Shown: positions 44,781-54,925, counted from the first letter of the stretch. The stretch: DNA of 64,000 nt from an uncultured Lewinella sp. (GCA_913057785.1 CAJXPD010000013.1:1-64000); one strand, 5' to 3'. Notes: a model not told the origin generated them from the letters alone. Numbers and translations are program-made.

Positions 44781-45515
44781 CTACTGTACAGGCTTAGCTC
44801 TGCCTTTAATCCTTGCCGGAATGCCAGCTACTAACACAGCCTGAGGTACGGCTTTCAAAACCATTGCCCCGGCTGCAATGACTGCGTGATCTCCGATTTT
44901 TATATTTCCCAGTATGGTGGCTCCCGTCCCTACCACTACGTGATGACCCAACTTGGGATGTCGGTCCCCCGTTGTGCGCCCGGTCCCTCCCAAGGTAACA
45001 TTATGAAAGAGGAAGACATGCTCGCCAATCTCACAGGTTTCCCCAATTACAATTCCCATGCAATGATCCATTACCAAACCTGCTCCTATTTTGGCTGCGG
45101 GATGAATATCTACACCCCAGCATTCAGCAGTTCGATTAGCTAGCCACTTGGCAGTGGTTCTTTCTCCTGCTTTCCATAGACAATGCGCAAAACGGTGGGC
45201 GACCAAAGCTTGGAACCCTCGATGCAAGAGAAGGGCTTCAGTTAGGCTATGGCAAGCAAAATCTCTTTCAAAATAGTTTTGTAGATCTATTTCTAGTATA
45301 CTTTCTAGCCCCGATTCATGGTGCGCTATGTCTCGCCATTGGCTTCGGAGCCAACCCACCTCAAAAACCTGATCTTGCAATTTGTCACTCAATAGGTCTA
45401 TTAGTACATCAACCAGCTGACTGTTCGGGCGGATATATCTTTCGGCTAAGATATGCATCGGGCCTGCCTCCATCGCTTGAACCTCTTCTAAGATGGCCGT
45501 CCAAAGCTTACTCAT
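44781..45515 (-). CDS. cysE: Serine O-acetyltransferase
   Basis: The 244-residue protein has the helical CysE N-domain (DLQNYFERDFACHSLTEALLLHRGFQAL) and a left-handed beta helix of hexapeptide repeats (about 130-235). Active-site motifs are GVDIHPAAKIGAGLVMDH and GETCEIGEHVFLFHNVTLGGTG. It makes O-acetylserine from serine and acetyl-CoA, the first step of cysteine synthesis. No cysK is adjacent. Its first 8 bp overlap the end of the PD40 lipoprotein gene, so the two are coupled. Confidence 0.9.
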   Translation of the reverse strand: MSKLWTAILEEVQAMEAGPMHILAERYIRPNSQLVDVLIDLLSDKLQDQVFEVGWLRSQWRDIAHHESGLESILEIDLQNYFERDFACHSLTEALLLHRGFQALVAHRFAHCLWKAGERTTAKWLANRTAECWGVDIHPAAKIGAGLVMDHCMGIVIGETCEIGEHVFLFHNVTLGGTGRTTGDRHPKLGHHVVVGTGATILGNIKIGDHAVIAAGAMVLKAVPQAVLVAGIPARIKGRAKPVQ

Positions 45516-46509
45516 CTGTTTTTAGTTCTAGTTCTGCCAATGAAATCTCATAGATATTCCCAAAACCATTGAGCGGCCCTTGGAGGTAGGCTTGGAAAGA
45601 CTCGTAGGTGTACTGACCTTCCTTTATACTGAAATCCCTGTTTAAGCGACTGGAGAAATAGAGGACGGTGCCGTCTGGAGAGACCTTAGGCGAAAAATCA
45701 TAGGTGTAGGTATTGACGATTGGTCCTAGATTCCTGGAGGGAAGCCAGCTTCCATTTTTCTTAAAGGCGTAATGGATATCATCGTATCCCAAGTCTCCCG
45801 GTTTATGCTGTATCATGGTGAAGAGCCACTGCCCATCTGGCGAAACCCCGACGTTTCCCTCGTGATATTGAGAGTTGATGGCTTCGTCCAGCAGTACGGG
45901 GGCAGCCCAGCCTGTGGTGGATTTGGCAGCGTAGTATACGTCCAGGTCTCCGAAGCCCCCAGGGCGACTGGAACAGAAGTATAGATTACCTTCTTGATCT
46001 ACCGATGGTGAAAATTCGTAGTAAGGCGTATTGATTTGTTCGCCCATGTGCGTTGCTGGGCCCCAGCTTCCTTCCTTTGTGCGTTCTACAAACCAAAGAT
46101 CACTGCTATTGAGGGTGTCTCGCCCTGGCAGAGGGCGTCTAGAACTAAAGTACAGGCGTTTCCCATCGGGGGAGAGCGCAGGTGATCCATCGCTCCATTG
46201 TCCCGAGAAAGGCGCAATTTGGGGGGTGGTCCATTTTCCTTCTTTCTGGGAGGCATAGGCAATGGTACTATAAGCATGATCATTGGAATAGATGGCATAG
46301 TACATTTCCTGTCCATCGGGCGTAATGCTGGCATGTCCTTCGAAGGCCGCAGTGGAAATAATGCCTGGTGCAACCATTCTAGGAACGTAGTCAATGAGTT
46401 CTTCGACAGGAGGGATGGAATAAGTGTCGGTTTTTTCCGTAGGCACCGCAGTAGAATGGCAGGCCAATAGAAATTGAGCTAGGAAAAAGACTAGTAAGGT
46501 GATTCTCAT
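45508..46509 (-). CDS. PD40 (WD40-like) beta-propeller lipoprotein
   Basis: The 333-residue protein has a lipoprotein signal (FLAQFLLAC, Cys17) and repeated PD40/TolB-like blades: ITPDGQEMYYAIYSND, LSPDGKRLYFSSRRP, VDQEGNLYFCSSRPGG, VSPDGQWLFTM, VSPDGTVLYFSSRL. About five to six blades form a propeller in the periplasm or on the surface. PD40 proteins bind peptidoglycan-associated partners or carbohydrates; the ligand is unknown. No link to cysteine synthesis is evident despite the overlap with cysE. Confidence 0.82.
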   Translation of the reverse strand: MRITLLVFFLAQFLLACHSTAVPTEKTDTYSIPPVEELIDYVPRMVAPGIISTAAFEGHASITPDGQEMYYAIYSNDHAYSTIAYASQKEGKWTTPQIAPFSGQWSDGSPALSPDGKRLYFSSRRPLPGRDTLNSSDLWFVERTKEGSWGPATHMGEQINTPYYEFSPSVDQEGNLYFCSSRPGGFGDLDVYYAAKSTTGWAAPVLLDEAINSQYHEGNVGVSPDGQWLFTMIQHKPGDLGYDDIHYAFKKNGSWLPSRNLGPIVNTYTYDFSPKVSPDGTVLYFSSRLNRDFSIKEGQYTYESFQAYLQGPLNGFGNIYEISLAELELKTDE

Positions 46510-46885
46510 TAGATGTGGGTTTGACTAACAGATTGAATATGCTTAGGTGGGTATTTGGGGCTTTACAATCATGGCTATTCTTACAGCGAATTGAATTGAT
46601 GCCACGGCGATGGTAAAGATAAAATACTCTACAGCCATCGAAGAGATTAAGTTCCCCGTATTGATCCTTTCCGGTTTATACATATTCACTAGAGATTTGA
46701 GCCTACTATCGAGACAAGTTAAAGGCATTTGACTGCCCTCCCCCCTAAGAAATAGGTTTTATTCCCTAATTTGGGTTTGTTATTGTTGAAAGGACCCCGA
46801 TGCTAGAACGCTGGCTGTAGCTAAGAAAAGACTTTCTCGCTAGCCCGGCATCTGGACTAATCGAATCTAAATTTTAAAGTTGACT
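46510..46885. other. Intergenic stretch without recognised feature
   Basis: The 376 bp separate divergent genes. A 61-codon minus-strand frame (46543-46728) encodes one possible membrane helix but has no other support. No consensus promoter or hairpin stands out. Confidence 0.5.
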
Positions 46886-47299
46886 ATGCATCTGACGAAT
46901 CAAATATTGGCCACACGCGAAGCATTCGTAGATTTTATTCAAAACTACCCCTCCGGAACCCCCTTAGTCATGCTAAATATCCTGAAGTTCAAGGAAAGAA
47001 CAGATGACGGAGCGGAATCTGGAGAAGCAGCCTATAATCGTTACGGGGCAAATGTAGCTCCACTCTTAGCTAAGGTTGGGGGTAAGGTCCTTTGGGGTGG
47101 GCAGGTAAAACGTACCTTAATCGGTGATTTGGATATACAGCCGGATCGTATTTTGATCGTTTACTATCCTTCAAAAGAGGCTTTCATTGAAATGTCTACC
47201 TCAGACGCCTATGCCAAAATCGGTGGTGATCGTGAGAAGGCCTTGGAGTATGGAGGGTTGATCGTAACGGAAACCATGGACTTCTTAAGTAATCCCTAG
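46886..47299 (+). CDS. DUF1330 family protein
   Basis: The ATG at 46886 is used; a TTG two codons earlier is unnecessary. The 137-residue ferredoxin-like-fold protein shows the DUF1330 pattern: GTPLVMLNILKFKERTDDGAE, a YNRYGANVAPLLAKVGGKVLW strand and ILIVYYPSKEAFIEMSTSDAY. The family is cytoplasmic, dimeric and of unknown reaction, related to antibiotic-biosynthesis monooxygenase-like barrels. Monocistronic. Confidence 0.8.
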   Translation: MHLTNQILATREAFVDFIQNYPSGTPLVMLNILKFKERTDDGAESGEAAYNRYGANVAPLLAKVGGKVLWGGQVKRTLIGDLDIQPDRILIVYYPSKEAFIEMSTSDAYAKIGGDREKALEYGGLIVTETMDFLSNP

Positions 47300-47700
47300 C
47301 CAACATAAATTTACCACAATGCAATAATTGTTAGATATATGGCTGGCCCGTATCTCTTCTCGCCTGCCCATTGGCAATGCACCTAGCCCGTGGATTGAGC
47401 TTCCTTTAAAGTCAATCAGATCACTAGTAGTCGTATCAGACTCCTCCTGATAGGAATCAGCTATTAGCAACACTATCGAAAAAGACCTAGCAAATGACAA
47501 GCTTTTCATCACCTTACTCCAAGGAAAGTTTGGGAGCGGTTAGCGATATCTTCCCTTAAAAAAACTGCAAATAAAGTTTGGGTTGTCTACTGTCAAATTT
47601 GTACACTTTAAAATGGTATAAAATTAGGCTTGAATGATATGTAGCAGAATATTACATGTTATGAAATGCGCTATTCGAATGAAAAGATGGAAATATGTAC

Positions 47701-47730
47701 TTGCAGTAAATAAAAATACTATTATATTTG
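47701..47730 (+). promoter_or_regulatory. Promoter of the third TonB receptor
   Basis: TTG at 47701-47703, a 19-bp spacer and TATATTTG at 47723-47730 fit the Bacteroidota consensus exactly. It predicts a leader of about 120 nt before the ATG at 47859. The remaining AT-rich 47300-47700 holds nothing I can name; a 62-codon frame at 47634-47822 overlaps this promoter and is rejected. Confidence 0.7.
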
Positions 47731-47858
47731 ATCTAATTCCTAGGTTTACAAACCTAAATTTTAGCCCCACATCTCAAGTTGAAATCCTACCCAATACTGT
47801 TAAGCATAGCATTAGCCTATAAACGTTACACTCTATACTGGCACTTAAACTTATTCAA

Positions 47859-50726
47859 ATGATACAAAAATTACTTGCTTCAGTAGTACTGATTATCTGT
47901 GCTACTTTGACACTTCAAGCACAGAATACCGTCAGTGGTACGGTTACCGATGCTGAAACAGGAGAGCCACTGATTGGCACCAATATTCTTCTGTCTGGTA
48001 CTGCCACAGGTACTACGACTGACGTAAATGGAAATTTTTCCATAACCAACGATGCTCCCTTTCCTTGGACTTTGGATGTGAGTTACACCGGATATGCTTC
48101 TCAGGAAATAAAGGTGGCTAGTGCCTCCAGCAACCTTGCCATCCAATTGGCACCAGGTGCGATAATCGGACAGGAAGTGGTGATCTCTGCTTCTCGTCGC
48201 CGGGAAAAAGTACAGGAAGCACCAGCCTCCATTACGGTGCTGAATGCAAGAAAACTGGAAGCTTCTCCCAATGATAATCCAGTACGGAATCTAATCAATG
48301 CACCGGGAGTTACTATCCAGCAGCAGTCTGCCGCAAGGATTAATGTACAGCTGCGTGGTGATGGTGGATTGTTTGGATCTGCTTCTTTCCCAATCCTCGA
48401 TTACCGATCCTTAGTAGGGCCCGGTCTTGGTACTTTTGATAACCTGAATTCCCCACTTAACAATATCGATATCGAACGAATTGAGGTAGTACGGGGCCCA
48501 GGTTCTGCGCTATATGGTCCTGGTGTTACGTCTGGTGTGGTCCACTTTATCAGTAAATCGCCGATCGATAAGCCAGGCTCTACCATTCAGTTGATTGGAG
48601 GTGAGTTATCAACCTTTGGCGTGGCTGCGAGACATGCGACTAAAGTTTCTGATAAGTTTGGGTTTAAGATCAATGCGGTTTATAAGCGAGGAAATGAATT
48701 TACCTTGGATCCCAGCAATGAAAGAGATCAGCAGCAGATAGCTTTGTTCCAGCCGACAGTTTCAGAACCAGCCATTACCAATGGCGTAGTAGATGCAACA
48801 AAACCTGGAAGAGTATTGCTGAATCAAGGTGATCTTGATCCTGATGGAGATGGCAATTTTATGCAGGATTTCTGGAATCAAACAGTAGTAACTGCAGCTT
48901 TCGAGTTCAGACCTCAAGATGATCTTTCCGTAAACGTTGCGGGTGGTTTTAACAATGCCTCTGCGGTTTTCTATAACAGTCAGGGGGAAGGTCTGTCACA
49001 GGCAACGGAAACCTGGGCTCAAGCACGTATGCAAAAAGGTGGCTTTTTTGCGCAAGCCTTTTATTTAAGAAACAATGGAGGATCTGATGAGAAACCTACC
49101 TTCCTATATCAGACTGGAAATATCACTACTATTAACCGTGAGCAACTAGAAGCTCAACTACAATACAACTTTGATCTTCCCAATTTTCTAAACTCCAATT
49201 GGACAGCTGGATTTGACTACAGAAGTTCGATCGCGGATACGAAGAACCTTGTATATGGTCGAAATGAAGAAGATGACGATTTCGGTATTGCCGGATTGTA
49301 CTTACAAACCAAGCTTGAACTAGGTAAGCAACTAGACTTAGTTTTAGCAGCTCGAGGTGACCGATTTAACTTCACGGATGAGAATGCCTTTTCTCCTAGA
49401 GCCGTTTTGGTTTACAAGCCCGCTCCTACTCACACTATGCGTTTTGGCTACAACCAAGCTTGGGGAGCTCCTTCTCAGTTGCAGGTCAATATCGATTTCC
49501 CTGTATCTTCACCAGTGCCGGGTGCTTTCGATATCTGGTTAGTGGGTAATAAGAATGAACAGACCTTTGCTGCCAATCCCGAAATTAAGTGGAACGGTTT
49601 ATTGCCTTTACCAAATGTTCCGGTGGGTACTCCTGGTATGCCTTTGGCATTTGTCCAAGGAGCAGTGAATGATGCCGTCTTACCTGGTGTAGAGGCCGCA
49701 TTATTGGCAGCTAATCCAGCGCTGGCACCATTCATGCCAGCCATTAATGCTTTCCTATCAAACCCTGCTAATTTCGCTGGCGGAACGACTGGTACACTGC
49801 TTGGCATTAATTTATTCAATCAGCAACCACTGGGGATTTCTAATGCTCCAGCAGCGGCGCTTAGAAAAGAAACCACTTGGGAATTTGGCTATAAGGGATT
49901 AATTGCCAATAAATTAGCCGTTTCTTTAGATATCTATAATCGCGAGATTGATGGTGCGACGCTATTTACAGCTATCAGTCCTTCCTATGGGCTGTTAGGT
50001 CTGGATCAGATGGGGAGCGACCTTGCGGCAGGAGTAACGGCGAATTTGACGCCATTTCTCGTTGAAACACTACTGGGAGCTGGCTTTGATCAAGCGACTG
50101 CTGAAGGTACAGCTGCTGCCATTTCAGGTGCATACGCAGCTGGCTATACCGCGGGAGGTGATGGTTTTGCATCAAGTATTGCTCCACTGGCTAACGGATT
50201 CATCCTAGGTGCTGTGGAGACGCAAAATGTTCCAGATAATGGGGTAACGCACGTAGCTGCAGGATATCGTACCTTTGAAGAATACAGCTATACAGGTGTT
50301 GACTTCGGTTTGGAATACTACGTTGATGCAGATTTGTCTTTCTTCGGTAACTATTCCTATATCTCGGAGAATATCTTTAATCCAGTGATTAGAGGTACGG
50401 ATGGTGATACGGAAATGACTTCTATAGCAGCTCCAAAGAACAAATTCAGACTAGGGGCTAATTACGCACCTGAATTGGGTTTCAGAGCTAACTTAGCTTT
50501 CCAGCATGATGATGTCTACACCGTTTTCCTTGGTCAATTTTCTGGGGAAACTGACGTCAGAAATCTAGTTGACCTTGGTATTGGTTATAAATTTGATAAT
50601 GGTTTGAGCATCGATATTTCGGCGCAGAATCTGTTCGATACAAAGTACCGCTACTTCCCTGGATTCCCGCAGATTGGAAGAAGAACTTTAGCTACTTTGA
50701 CTTATACCTTCGGTGAAGGTAAATAA
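47859..50726 (+). CDS. TonB-dependent receptor with Ala/Gly-rich insertions
   Basis: The 955-residue receptor has a signal peptide (1-21), a carboxypeptidase-regulatory domain (about 24-110, GTVTDAETGEPLIGTNI), a plug (about 115-235, RREKVQEAPASITVLNA, IERIEVVRGPGSALYGPG) and a barrel with terminal YTFGEGK. Two insertions are unlike beta-barrel sequence. One lies at about 605-645 (EAALLAANPALAPFMPAINA), the other at about 717-785 (ETLLGAGFDQATAEGTAAAI). They probably form helical extracellular loops. The plug resembles vitamin/colicin-receptor-type plugs, but the ligand is unknown. Single-gene unit with its own promoter. Confidence 0.87.
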   Translation: MIQKLLASVVLIICATLTLQAQNTVSGTVTDAETGEPLIGTNILLSGTATGTTTDVNGNFSITNDAPFPWTLDVSYTGYASQEIKVASASSNLAIQLAPGAIIGQEVVISASRRREKVQEAPASITVLNARKLEASPNDNPVRNLINAPGVTIQQQSAARINVQLRGDGGLFGSASFPILDYRSLVGPGLGTFDNLNSPLNNIDIERIEVVRGPGSALYGPGVTSGVVHFISKSPIDKPGSTIQLIGGELSTFGVAARHATKVSDKFGFKINAVYKRGNEFTLDPSNERDQQQIALFQPTVSEPAITNGVVDATKPGRVLLNQGDLDPDGDGNFMQDFWNQTVVTAAFEFRPQDDLSVNVAGGFNNASAVFYNSQGEGLSQATETWAQARMQKGGFFAQAFYLRNNGGSDEKPTFLYQTGNITTINREQLEAQLQYNFDLPNFLNSNWTAGFDYRSSIADTKNLVYGRNEEDDDFGIAGLYLQTKLELGKQLDLVLAARGDRFNFTDENAFSPRAVLVYKPAPTHTMRFGYNQAWGAPSQLQVNIDFPVSSPVPGAFDIWLVGNKNEQTFAANPEIKWNGLLPLPNVPVGTPGMPLAFVQGAVNDAVLPGVEAALLAANPALAPFMPAINAFLSNPANFAGGTTGTLLGINLFNQQPLGISNAPAAALRKETTWEFGYKGLIANKLAVSLDIYNREIDGATLFTAISPSYGLLGLDQMGSDLAAGVTANLTPFLVETLLGAGFDQATAEGTAAAISGAYAAGYTAGGDGFASSIAPLANGFILGAVETQNVPDNGVTHVAAGYRTFEEYSYTGVDFGLEYYVDADLSFFGNYSYISENIFNPVIRGTDGDTEMTSIAAPKNKFRLGANYAPELGFRANLAFQHDDVYTVFLGQFSGETDVRNLVDLGIGYKFDNGLSIDISAQNLFDTKYRYFPGFPQIGRRTLATLTYTFGEGK

Positions 50727-51056
50727 CTAAGACTGACAAAAAACTTAGGATTGGGGGAGGATGTTTTTCCTTCCCCTTCCCTACTGTACTGAGCGGCGAA
50801 AACTGAGTTTTCGTTCACTCCTCCCCTCTGTGATTTCTCCTGATTTCCTTAGTAAGCCTAAAGCAATACCTTATGTCTCTCAGCGAAGAGACAGGAGCTC
50901 AGAGTGTCAGCAAATTTGAGTTTAGATGATGTTAATTATATATGCCTGACGTGAAGTGGGACGGTTTATTTCCGTGACCACTTCGCTCAGTGTCTCTCCC
51001 GTGGTTAGTAAATACTATATAATTTTTTATCTTCAGGGATCATCCAAATTATCTGC
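50727..51056. other. Intergenic stretch with three hairpins
   Basis: A G/C-rich hairpin, GGGGAGG (50754-50760) with CCTTCCCC (50769-50776), may end the TonB-receptor transcript but lacks a T-tract. CGAAAA/TTTTCG forms a second at 50797-50813. A third, GAAGTGG (50953-50959) with CCACTTC (50978-50984) and inner ACGG/CCGT, lies 72 bp before the acyl-CoA ligase start and could structure its leader. No consensus promoter was found. Confidence 0.4.
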
Positions 51057-52724
51057 ATGAAAAAGTTTGAATTTAAGTTTTATCATTGGGAAAAAAACAC
51101 ACCCGATGCCCCTTTCCTTAGACAACCCTTTGGTGACAAATGGGAAGTATACAGTTGGAAAGAAGCGGGACAAATGGCTAGAAAAGTAGCTACCGGTCTG
51201 CACTCTTTTGGCCTTCCGCCGAAGAGCCATATTGGCTTAGTGTCTAAGAATTGTCGGGAGTGGGTGATAGCCGATATTGCCATCATGATGGCTGGTTATG
51301 TTTCTGTCCCCTTTTATCCTACCTTGAAAGCGGAAGCTGTGGGACAATTAATAGAAGCAGGGGACGTTAAGGCTCTTTTTGCGGGGAAGCTCGATGATTG
51401 GGAAGGCATGAAAGATGGAGTTCCTGAAGGTATGCCTGTGATCAGGTTCCCACACTATAAAGGATGTTCGGAGGTTAAGGAAGGGGTAGATTGGTTTGAA
51501 TTCATGGATCAATTTGAACCAATGGAAGGAGAACCTGCCGCGGAACTCGACGATATATGGACTATCGTATTTACTTCTGGGACCACTGGTACTCCCAAAG
51601 GCGTGGTTTTGACCTACGAGGCCTTAGAGAGTACTAAGCAAGTCATCGAGGATAATAACCACCTGCAAGTATCCCTAGAGGGAGACAATACGTTCTTCTC
51701 TTTCCTTCCGTTAAATCATATCGCAGAGCGGGTGGTAGTAGAAAATACCTGCCTCAAGTATGGTGGGGTGATTTCCTTTGCCGAATCCTTAGAAACCTTT
51801 GCGAAGAACCTGCAGGAAACCCAGCCTAGTCTATTCTTTGCTGTTCCTCGGATCTGGACGAAGTTCCAGCTTGGGGTATTGGCTAAAATGCCACAAAAAC
51901 GCCTCGATTTACTGTTAAGCTTACCGATTATATCGGGAGTCGTAAAGAAGAAATTGAAAGCAGGCTTAGGCATGACGAATGTTCGAGGCTGTCTTACCGG
52001 AGCTGCATCCATTCCGGAGTCGACTAAGAACTGGTTTCGCCGACTTGATATCCCGATCGCAGAAGGCTATGGTATGACAGAGAACTGTGCTTTATGTAGC
52101 TGTTTAGAAGCTAAGGATGTTCTACCCGGTTCGGTTGGGAAAGCATTACCTGGGGCTACCATTAGGATCCATCCGGAATCTGGTGAAATCTTGATGAAGG
52201 CGCCTTATTTGATGCGTGGGTATTACAAAGACGCTGAAAAAACAGCTGAAACGATCCAAGATGGTTGGCTGCATACCGGAGACCAAGGACGAATCGATGA
52301 CAACGGGAATCTGTTTATCACAGGGCGTGTCAAGGATACCTTTAAAACAGCTAAAGGGAAGTTCATTGCTCCGGCTCCAATCGAATGGCATTTTGCTCAA
52401 GATGCGGATATAGAACAAATCTGCATATTAGGACTAGGCTGTCCGCAGCCTGTGGCTTTAGTTGTACCCTCTGAAATTGGTTTGGCCAAGCCGCAGGAGA
52501 CACTGAAAGCAGGATTGCAGTCCACTTTGCAGGAAGTCAATAAACAGTTACCGAATTATCAGAAGGTATCTACCATTATTGTAGCCAAGGATGCATGGAG
52601 TATTGAGAATGGTTGTTTGACACCGACCTTAAAAGTGAAACGGAATGTCTTGGGACAACGTTATAAAGATCTGCTAATGTCTTGGCACGAAGATAAAGAA
52701 ATGGTACTCTGGGAACAGAACTAA
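51057..52724 (+). CDS. Long-chain fatty acid-CoA ligase family (AMP-binding)
   Basis: The 555-residue enzyme carries the P-loop-like AMP motif TSGTTGTPKGV (about 174-184), EGYGMTENCALCSC, the adenylate motif DGWLHTGDQGRIDDNGNLFITGR and the hinge GRVKDTFKTAKGKFIAPAPIE. The final catalytic Lys region reads TLKVKRN. It activates a carboxylic acid as acyl-adenylate and then acyl-CoA in the cytoplasm. Length and the DxTxKTAKGKF hinge fit FadD15/ACSL-type enzymes. It is convergent with a TetR gene that may regulate it. Confidence 0.88.
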   Translation: MKKFEFKFYHWEKNTPDAPFLRQPFGDKWEVYSWKEAGQMARKVATGLHSFGLPPKSHIGLVSKNCREWVIADIAIMMAGYVSVPFYPTLKAEAVGQLIEAGDVKALFAGKLDDWEGMKDGVPEGMPVIRFPHYKGCSEVKEGVDWFEFMDQFEPMEGEPAAELDDIWTIVFTSGTTGTPKGVVLTYEALESTKQVIEDNNHLQVSLEGDNTFFSFLPLNHIAERVVVENTCLKYGGVISFAESLETFAKNLQETQPSLFFAVPRIWTKFQLGVLAKMPQKRLDLLLSLPIISGVVKKKLKAGLGMTNVRGCLTGAASIPESTKNWFRRLDIPIAEGYGMTENCALCSCLEAKDVLPGSVGKALPGATIRIHPESGEILMKAPYLMRGYYKDAEKTAETIQDGWLHTGDQGRIDDNGNLFITGRVKDTFKTAKGKFIAPAPIEWHFAQDADIEQICILGLGCPQPVALVVPSEIGLAKPQETLKAGLQSTLQEVNKQLPNYQKVSTIIVAKDAWSIENGCLTPTLKVKRNVLGQRYKDLLMSWHEDKEMVLWEQN

Positions 52725-52737
52725 ACCGGGGTGCTTA

Positions 52738-53388
52738 CTAGGCTGGCGAAGCCATTTCCTGTTCCACCATTTCGGGAAGTTGTTCCTTAAGGATATAGAA
52801 GAGGCTTCGCCCCTTTTTAGTTAAATAAGGGTAATGGAATTCCCATAGGGCCATCATGATATTTGCAAGGCTAACCTTTTCTTGCCCTAGGGCTTCTCGT
52901 TCGGCAAGCCACGAATTGAGGATACCCCAGATATTGCGAGCAAAGATCTCATAATGTCCTTCATGAGGTTCTGGGAGCACCAGTCCATTTCCAACGGCGA
53001 GATATAGGCTATTTTTGGTGAAGTTCTGCACATGTTGCATTTGCTCTTCAAATACATTCTTGGCATTTGGAACTAGCGCTATAACCTCCAAAATGTCTCG
53101 ATAGAAAAAACGATATCCAATCTGGAATTTCAAATAATCCTTAATCAACGATAAATAGTCTTCCTTTTCTACAAGTGCAAGGCTGGTAGTACTTGCTTGT
53201 TTCAGTTGCTCCGCCATAAGTTGGAGCACAGCCGCCATTAAATCTTTTTTTAAGGGATAGTGGTAAGAAAGGTTTCCAGCACTGATGCCAGCCTCATGAG
53301 CGATATCTTGGAGCCGCACATTGCTCACTCCTCTTCGATTGAACAGTTGCGTGGCTTTGCTTAGGATCTTCTTTTGGGTCTTTTTCAT
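52738..53388 (-). CDS. TetR/AcrR family transcriptional regulator
   Basis: The 216-residue protein has an N-terminal TetR helix-turn-helix (about 5-52: ILSKATQLFNRRGVSNVRLQDIAHEAGISAGNLSYHYPLKKDL) and a helical ligand-binding domain. The LSYHYPxKxDL variant occurs in a Bacteroidota TetR subgroup. It is divergent from the DUF1254 lipoprotein gene by 88 bp and tail-to-tail with the acyl-CoA ligase, so the most likely target is the divergent promoter. Confidence 0.87.
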   Translation of the reverse strand: MKKTQKKILSKATQLFNRRGVSNVRLQDIAHEAGISAGNLSYHYPLKKDLMAAVLQLMAEQLKQASTTSLALVEKEDYLSLIKDYLKFQIGYRFFYRDILEVIALVPNAKNVFEEQMQHVQNFTKNSLYLAVGNGLVLPEPHEGHYEIFARNIWGILNSWLAEREALGQEKVSLANIMMALWEFHYPYLTKKGRSLFYILKEQLPEMVEQEMASPA

Positions 53389-53476
53389 TAACCGTCGGTG
53401 TTTGCCTCTATAGAACGAACAAGTGGAGAATTGAATTAGTTCTTTTAAATCAGGTTCTTAATTGATTGTAACAGAT

Positions 53477-54925
53477 ATGAGAAAATTCGCATTTGGAGAT
53501 GTACTCCTGCTATTTGCTTTCTTGCTTCTATTCGCATGTCAAGGCGAAGAAAGCACGATTACGACTGGAGAAGGAGAACTGACAATGAACACGGACGAAC
53601 TGCTCCAAACCATCGGGGAAATATATGCCTTCGGCTATCCCTTAGTTTTGATGGATATGACAAAGCAGGTAACGACCAATACCGAGCTTCCCCACCCCAC
53701 TCGGCCCCGCGCTCCCATCAACCAGCTGGGCCACTTCCGAGAATTCCCGGATCATACCTTGACGGCCGTAGTCAAACCCAACGTAGACACTTACTACTCG
53801 ATATCCTGGTTGGACCTGGGACAGGGCCCTCAGGTGCTGTCCATGCCAGCTACGGATCGCTATTACTTGTTACCCTTTATGGATGCCTACTCTAATGTGT
53901 TTGCTTCACCGGGTACCAGAACTACTGGAACAGCTGCGCAGAATTTTCTGGTGGTTGGCCCAAATTGGAGTGGTGAAGTTCCTCCAACATTATCATTGAT
54001 CCAGGCACCTACCGAGATGGTCTGGATGCTAGGAAGAATCCAGGTCAATGATGAAGAGGATGGGGCCACTACGGTTCGAGCCATCCAGGATAGTATGCGA
54101 TTGGTACCCTTTAGCGCTTACGGAAACGCAGAATATGAAGCACCTATAGGGCAGGTGAATCCTGACTTCCAAGAAACTACGCCTGTCAAGGCTATCCGCG
54201 CCATGGATCTAAATACCTATTTCAACCGACTCTCCGATTTAATGGTGCAAAACCCACCAGCTAACAGAGATTCCGCTATGGTCAGGAAGATGGAAAAGTT
54301 GGGTTTGGTTCCAGGTAAGCCCTTTGAACTCAATAGCGACAATCTCATTCTTAAGACAAAACTCAAGGCGCTGCCAGAATTCATTCACAAGCGGATGGAG
54401 AAACGGCGAGCGGAGCCAGATACTAACCTGCTCCGCAACGGCTGGTCCATTGCAACAACTGGGATCGGTGAGTATGGTACGGAGTACCTCCGTCGTGCTT
54501 TCATTAACTTCATTGCATTAGGGGCTAATCTCCCGGAAGATGCGGTGTACCCTAATCTGGTTTACGATATTAATGGTGAGCCACTAAATGGAAAGCGTCG
54601 CTATCAGATTCACTTCGATGCTGATCAGCTCCCGCCCGTAAAAGCCTTTTGGTCACTTACCGTCTACAATGCCGATGAGTTCCTGGTTGAGAACGAGGAT
54701 AAGCGCTTTGCATTGGGAGATCGTGATGAGTTGAACTACAACCCGGACGGTTCTCTAGACCTGTACATTCAGACGGAAGTGCCACCAGCGGAGGACAGGG
54801 TTAATTGGCTCCCGACGCCGGAAGAAGGGCCTTTCTTTATGACCTTACGACTATACTGGCCAGAACCTGAGGTCTTGAGTGGTGATTGGTTACCACCACC
54901 GGTCATTCCCGTCAAGGAACAGTAG
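53477..54925 (+). CDS. DUF1254/DUF1214 domain lipoprotein
   Basis: The ATG at 53477 gives a lipoprotein signal (LLFAFLLLFAC, Cys19). The 482-residue protein has DUF1254 (about 65-190: AFGYPLVLMDMTKQVT, TAVVKPNVDTYYSISWLDL, MPATDRYYLLPFMDAYSNVFAS) and DUF1214 (about 355-465: KRRYQIHFDADQLPPVKAFWSLTVYNAD). The pair is widespread in secreted proteins of unknown function and has been reported near lipid- or xenobiotic-degradation genes. It is likely first in a two-gene unit with the next gene. Confidence 0.87.
   Translation: MRKFAFGDVLLLFAFLLLFACQGEESTITTGEGELTMNTDELLQTIGEIYAFGYPLVLMDMTKQVTTNTELPHPTRPRAPINQLGHFREFPDHTLTAVVKPNVDTYYSISWLDLGQGPQVLSMPATDRYYLLPFMDAYSNVFASPGTRTTGTAAQNFLVVGPNWSGEVPPTLSLIQAPTEMVWMLGRIQVNDEEDGATTVRAIQDSMRLVPFSAYGNAEYEAPIGQVNPDFQETTPVKAIRAMDLNTYFNRLSDLMVQNPPANRDSAMVRKMEKLGLVPGKPFELNSDNLILKTKLKALPEFIHKRMEKRRAEPDTNLLRNGWSIATTGIGEYGTEYLRRAFINFIALGANLPEDAVYPNLVYDINGEPLNGKRRYQIHFDADQLPPVKAFWSLTVYNADEFLVENEDKRFALGDRDELNYNPDGSLDLYIQTEVPPAEDRVNWLPTPEEGPFFMTLRLYWPEPEVLSGDWLPPPVIPVKEQ

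Noticed and set aside
46543-46728. 61-codon minus-strand frame with a possible membrane helix
   Set aside because: Short, with no promoter, no neighbours and no family resemblance.
47634-47822. 62-codon plus-strand frame before the TonB receptor
   Set aside because: It overlaps the well-matched promoter of that receptor and lies in AT-rich DNA.
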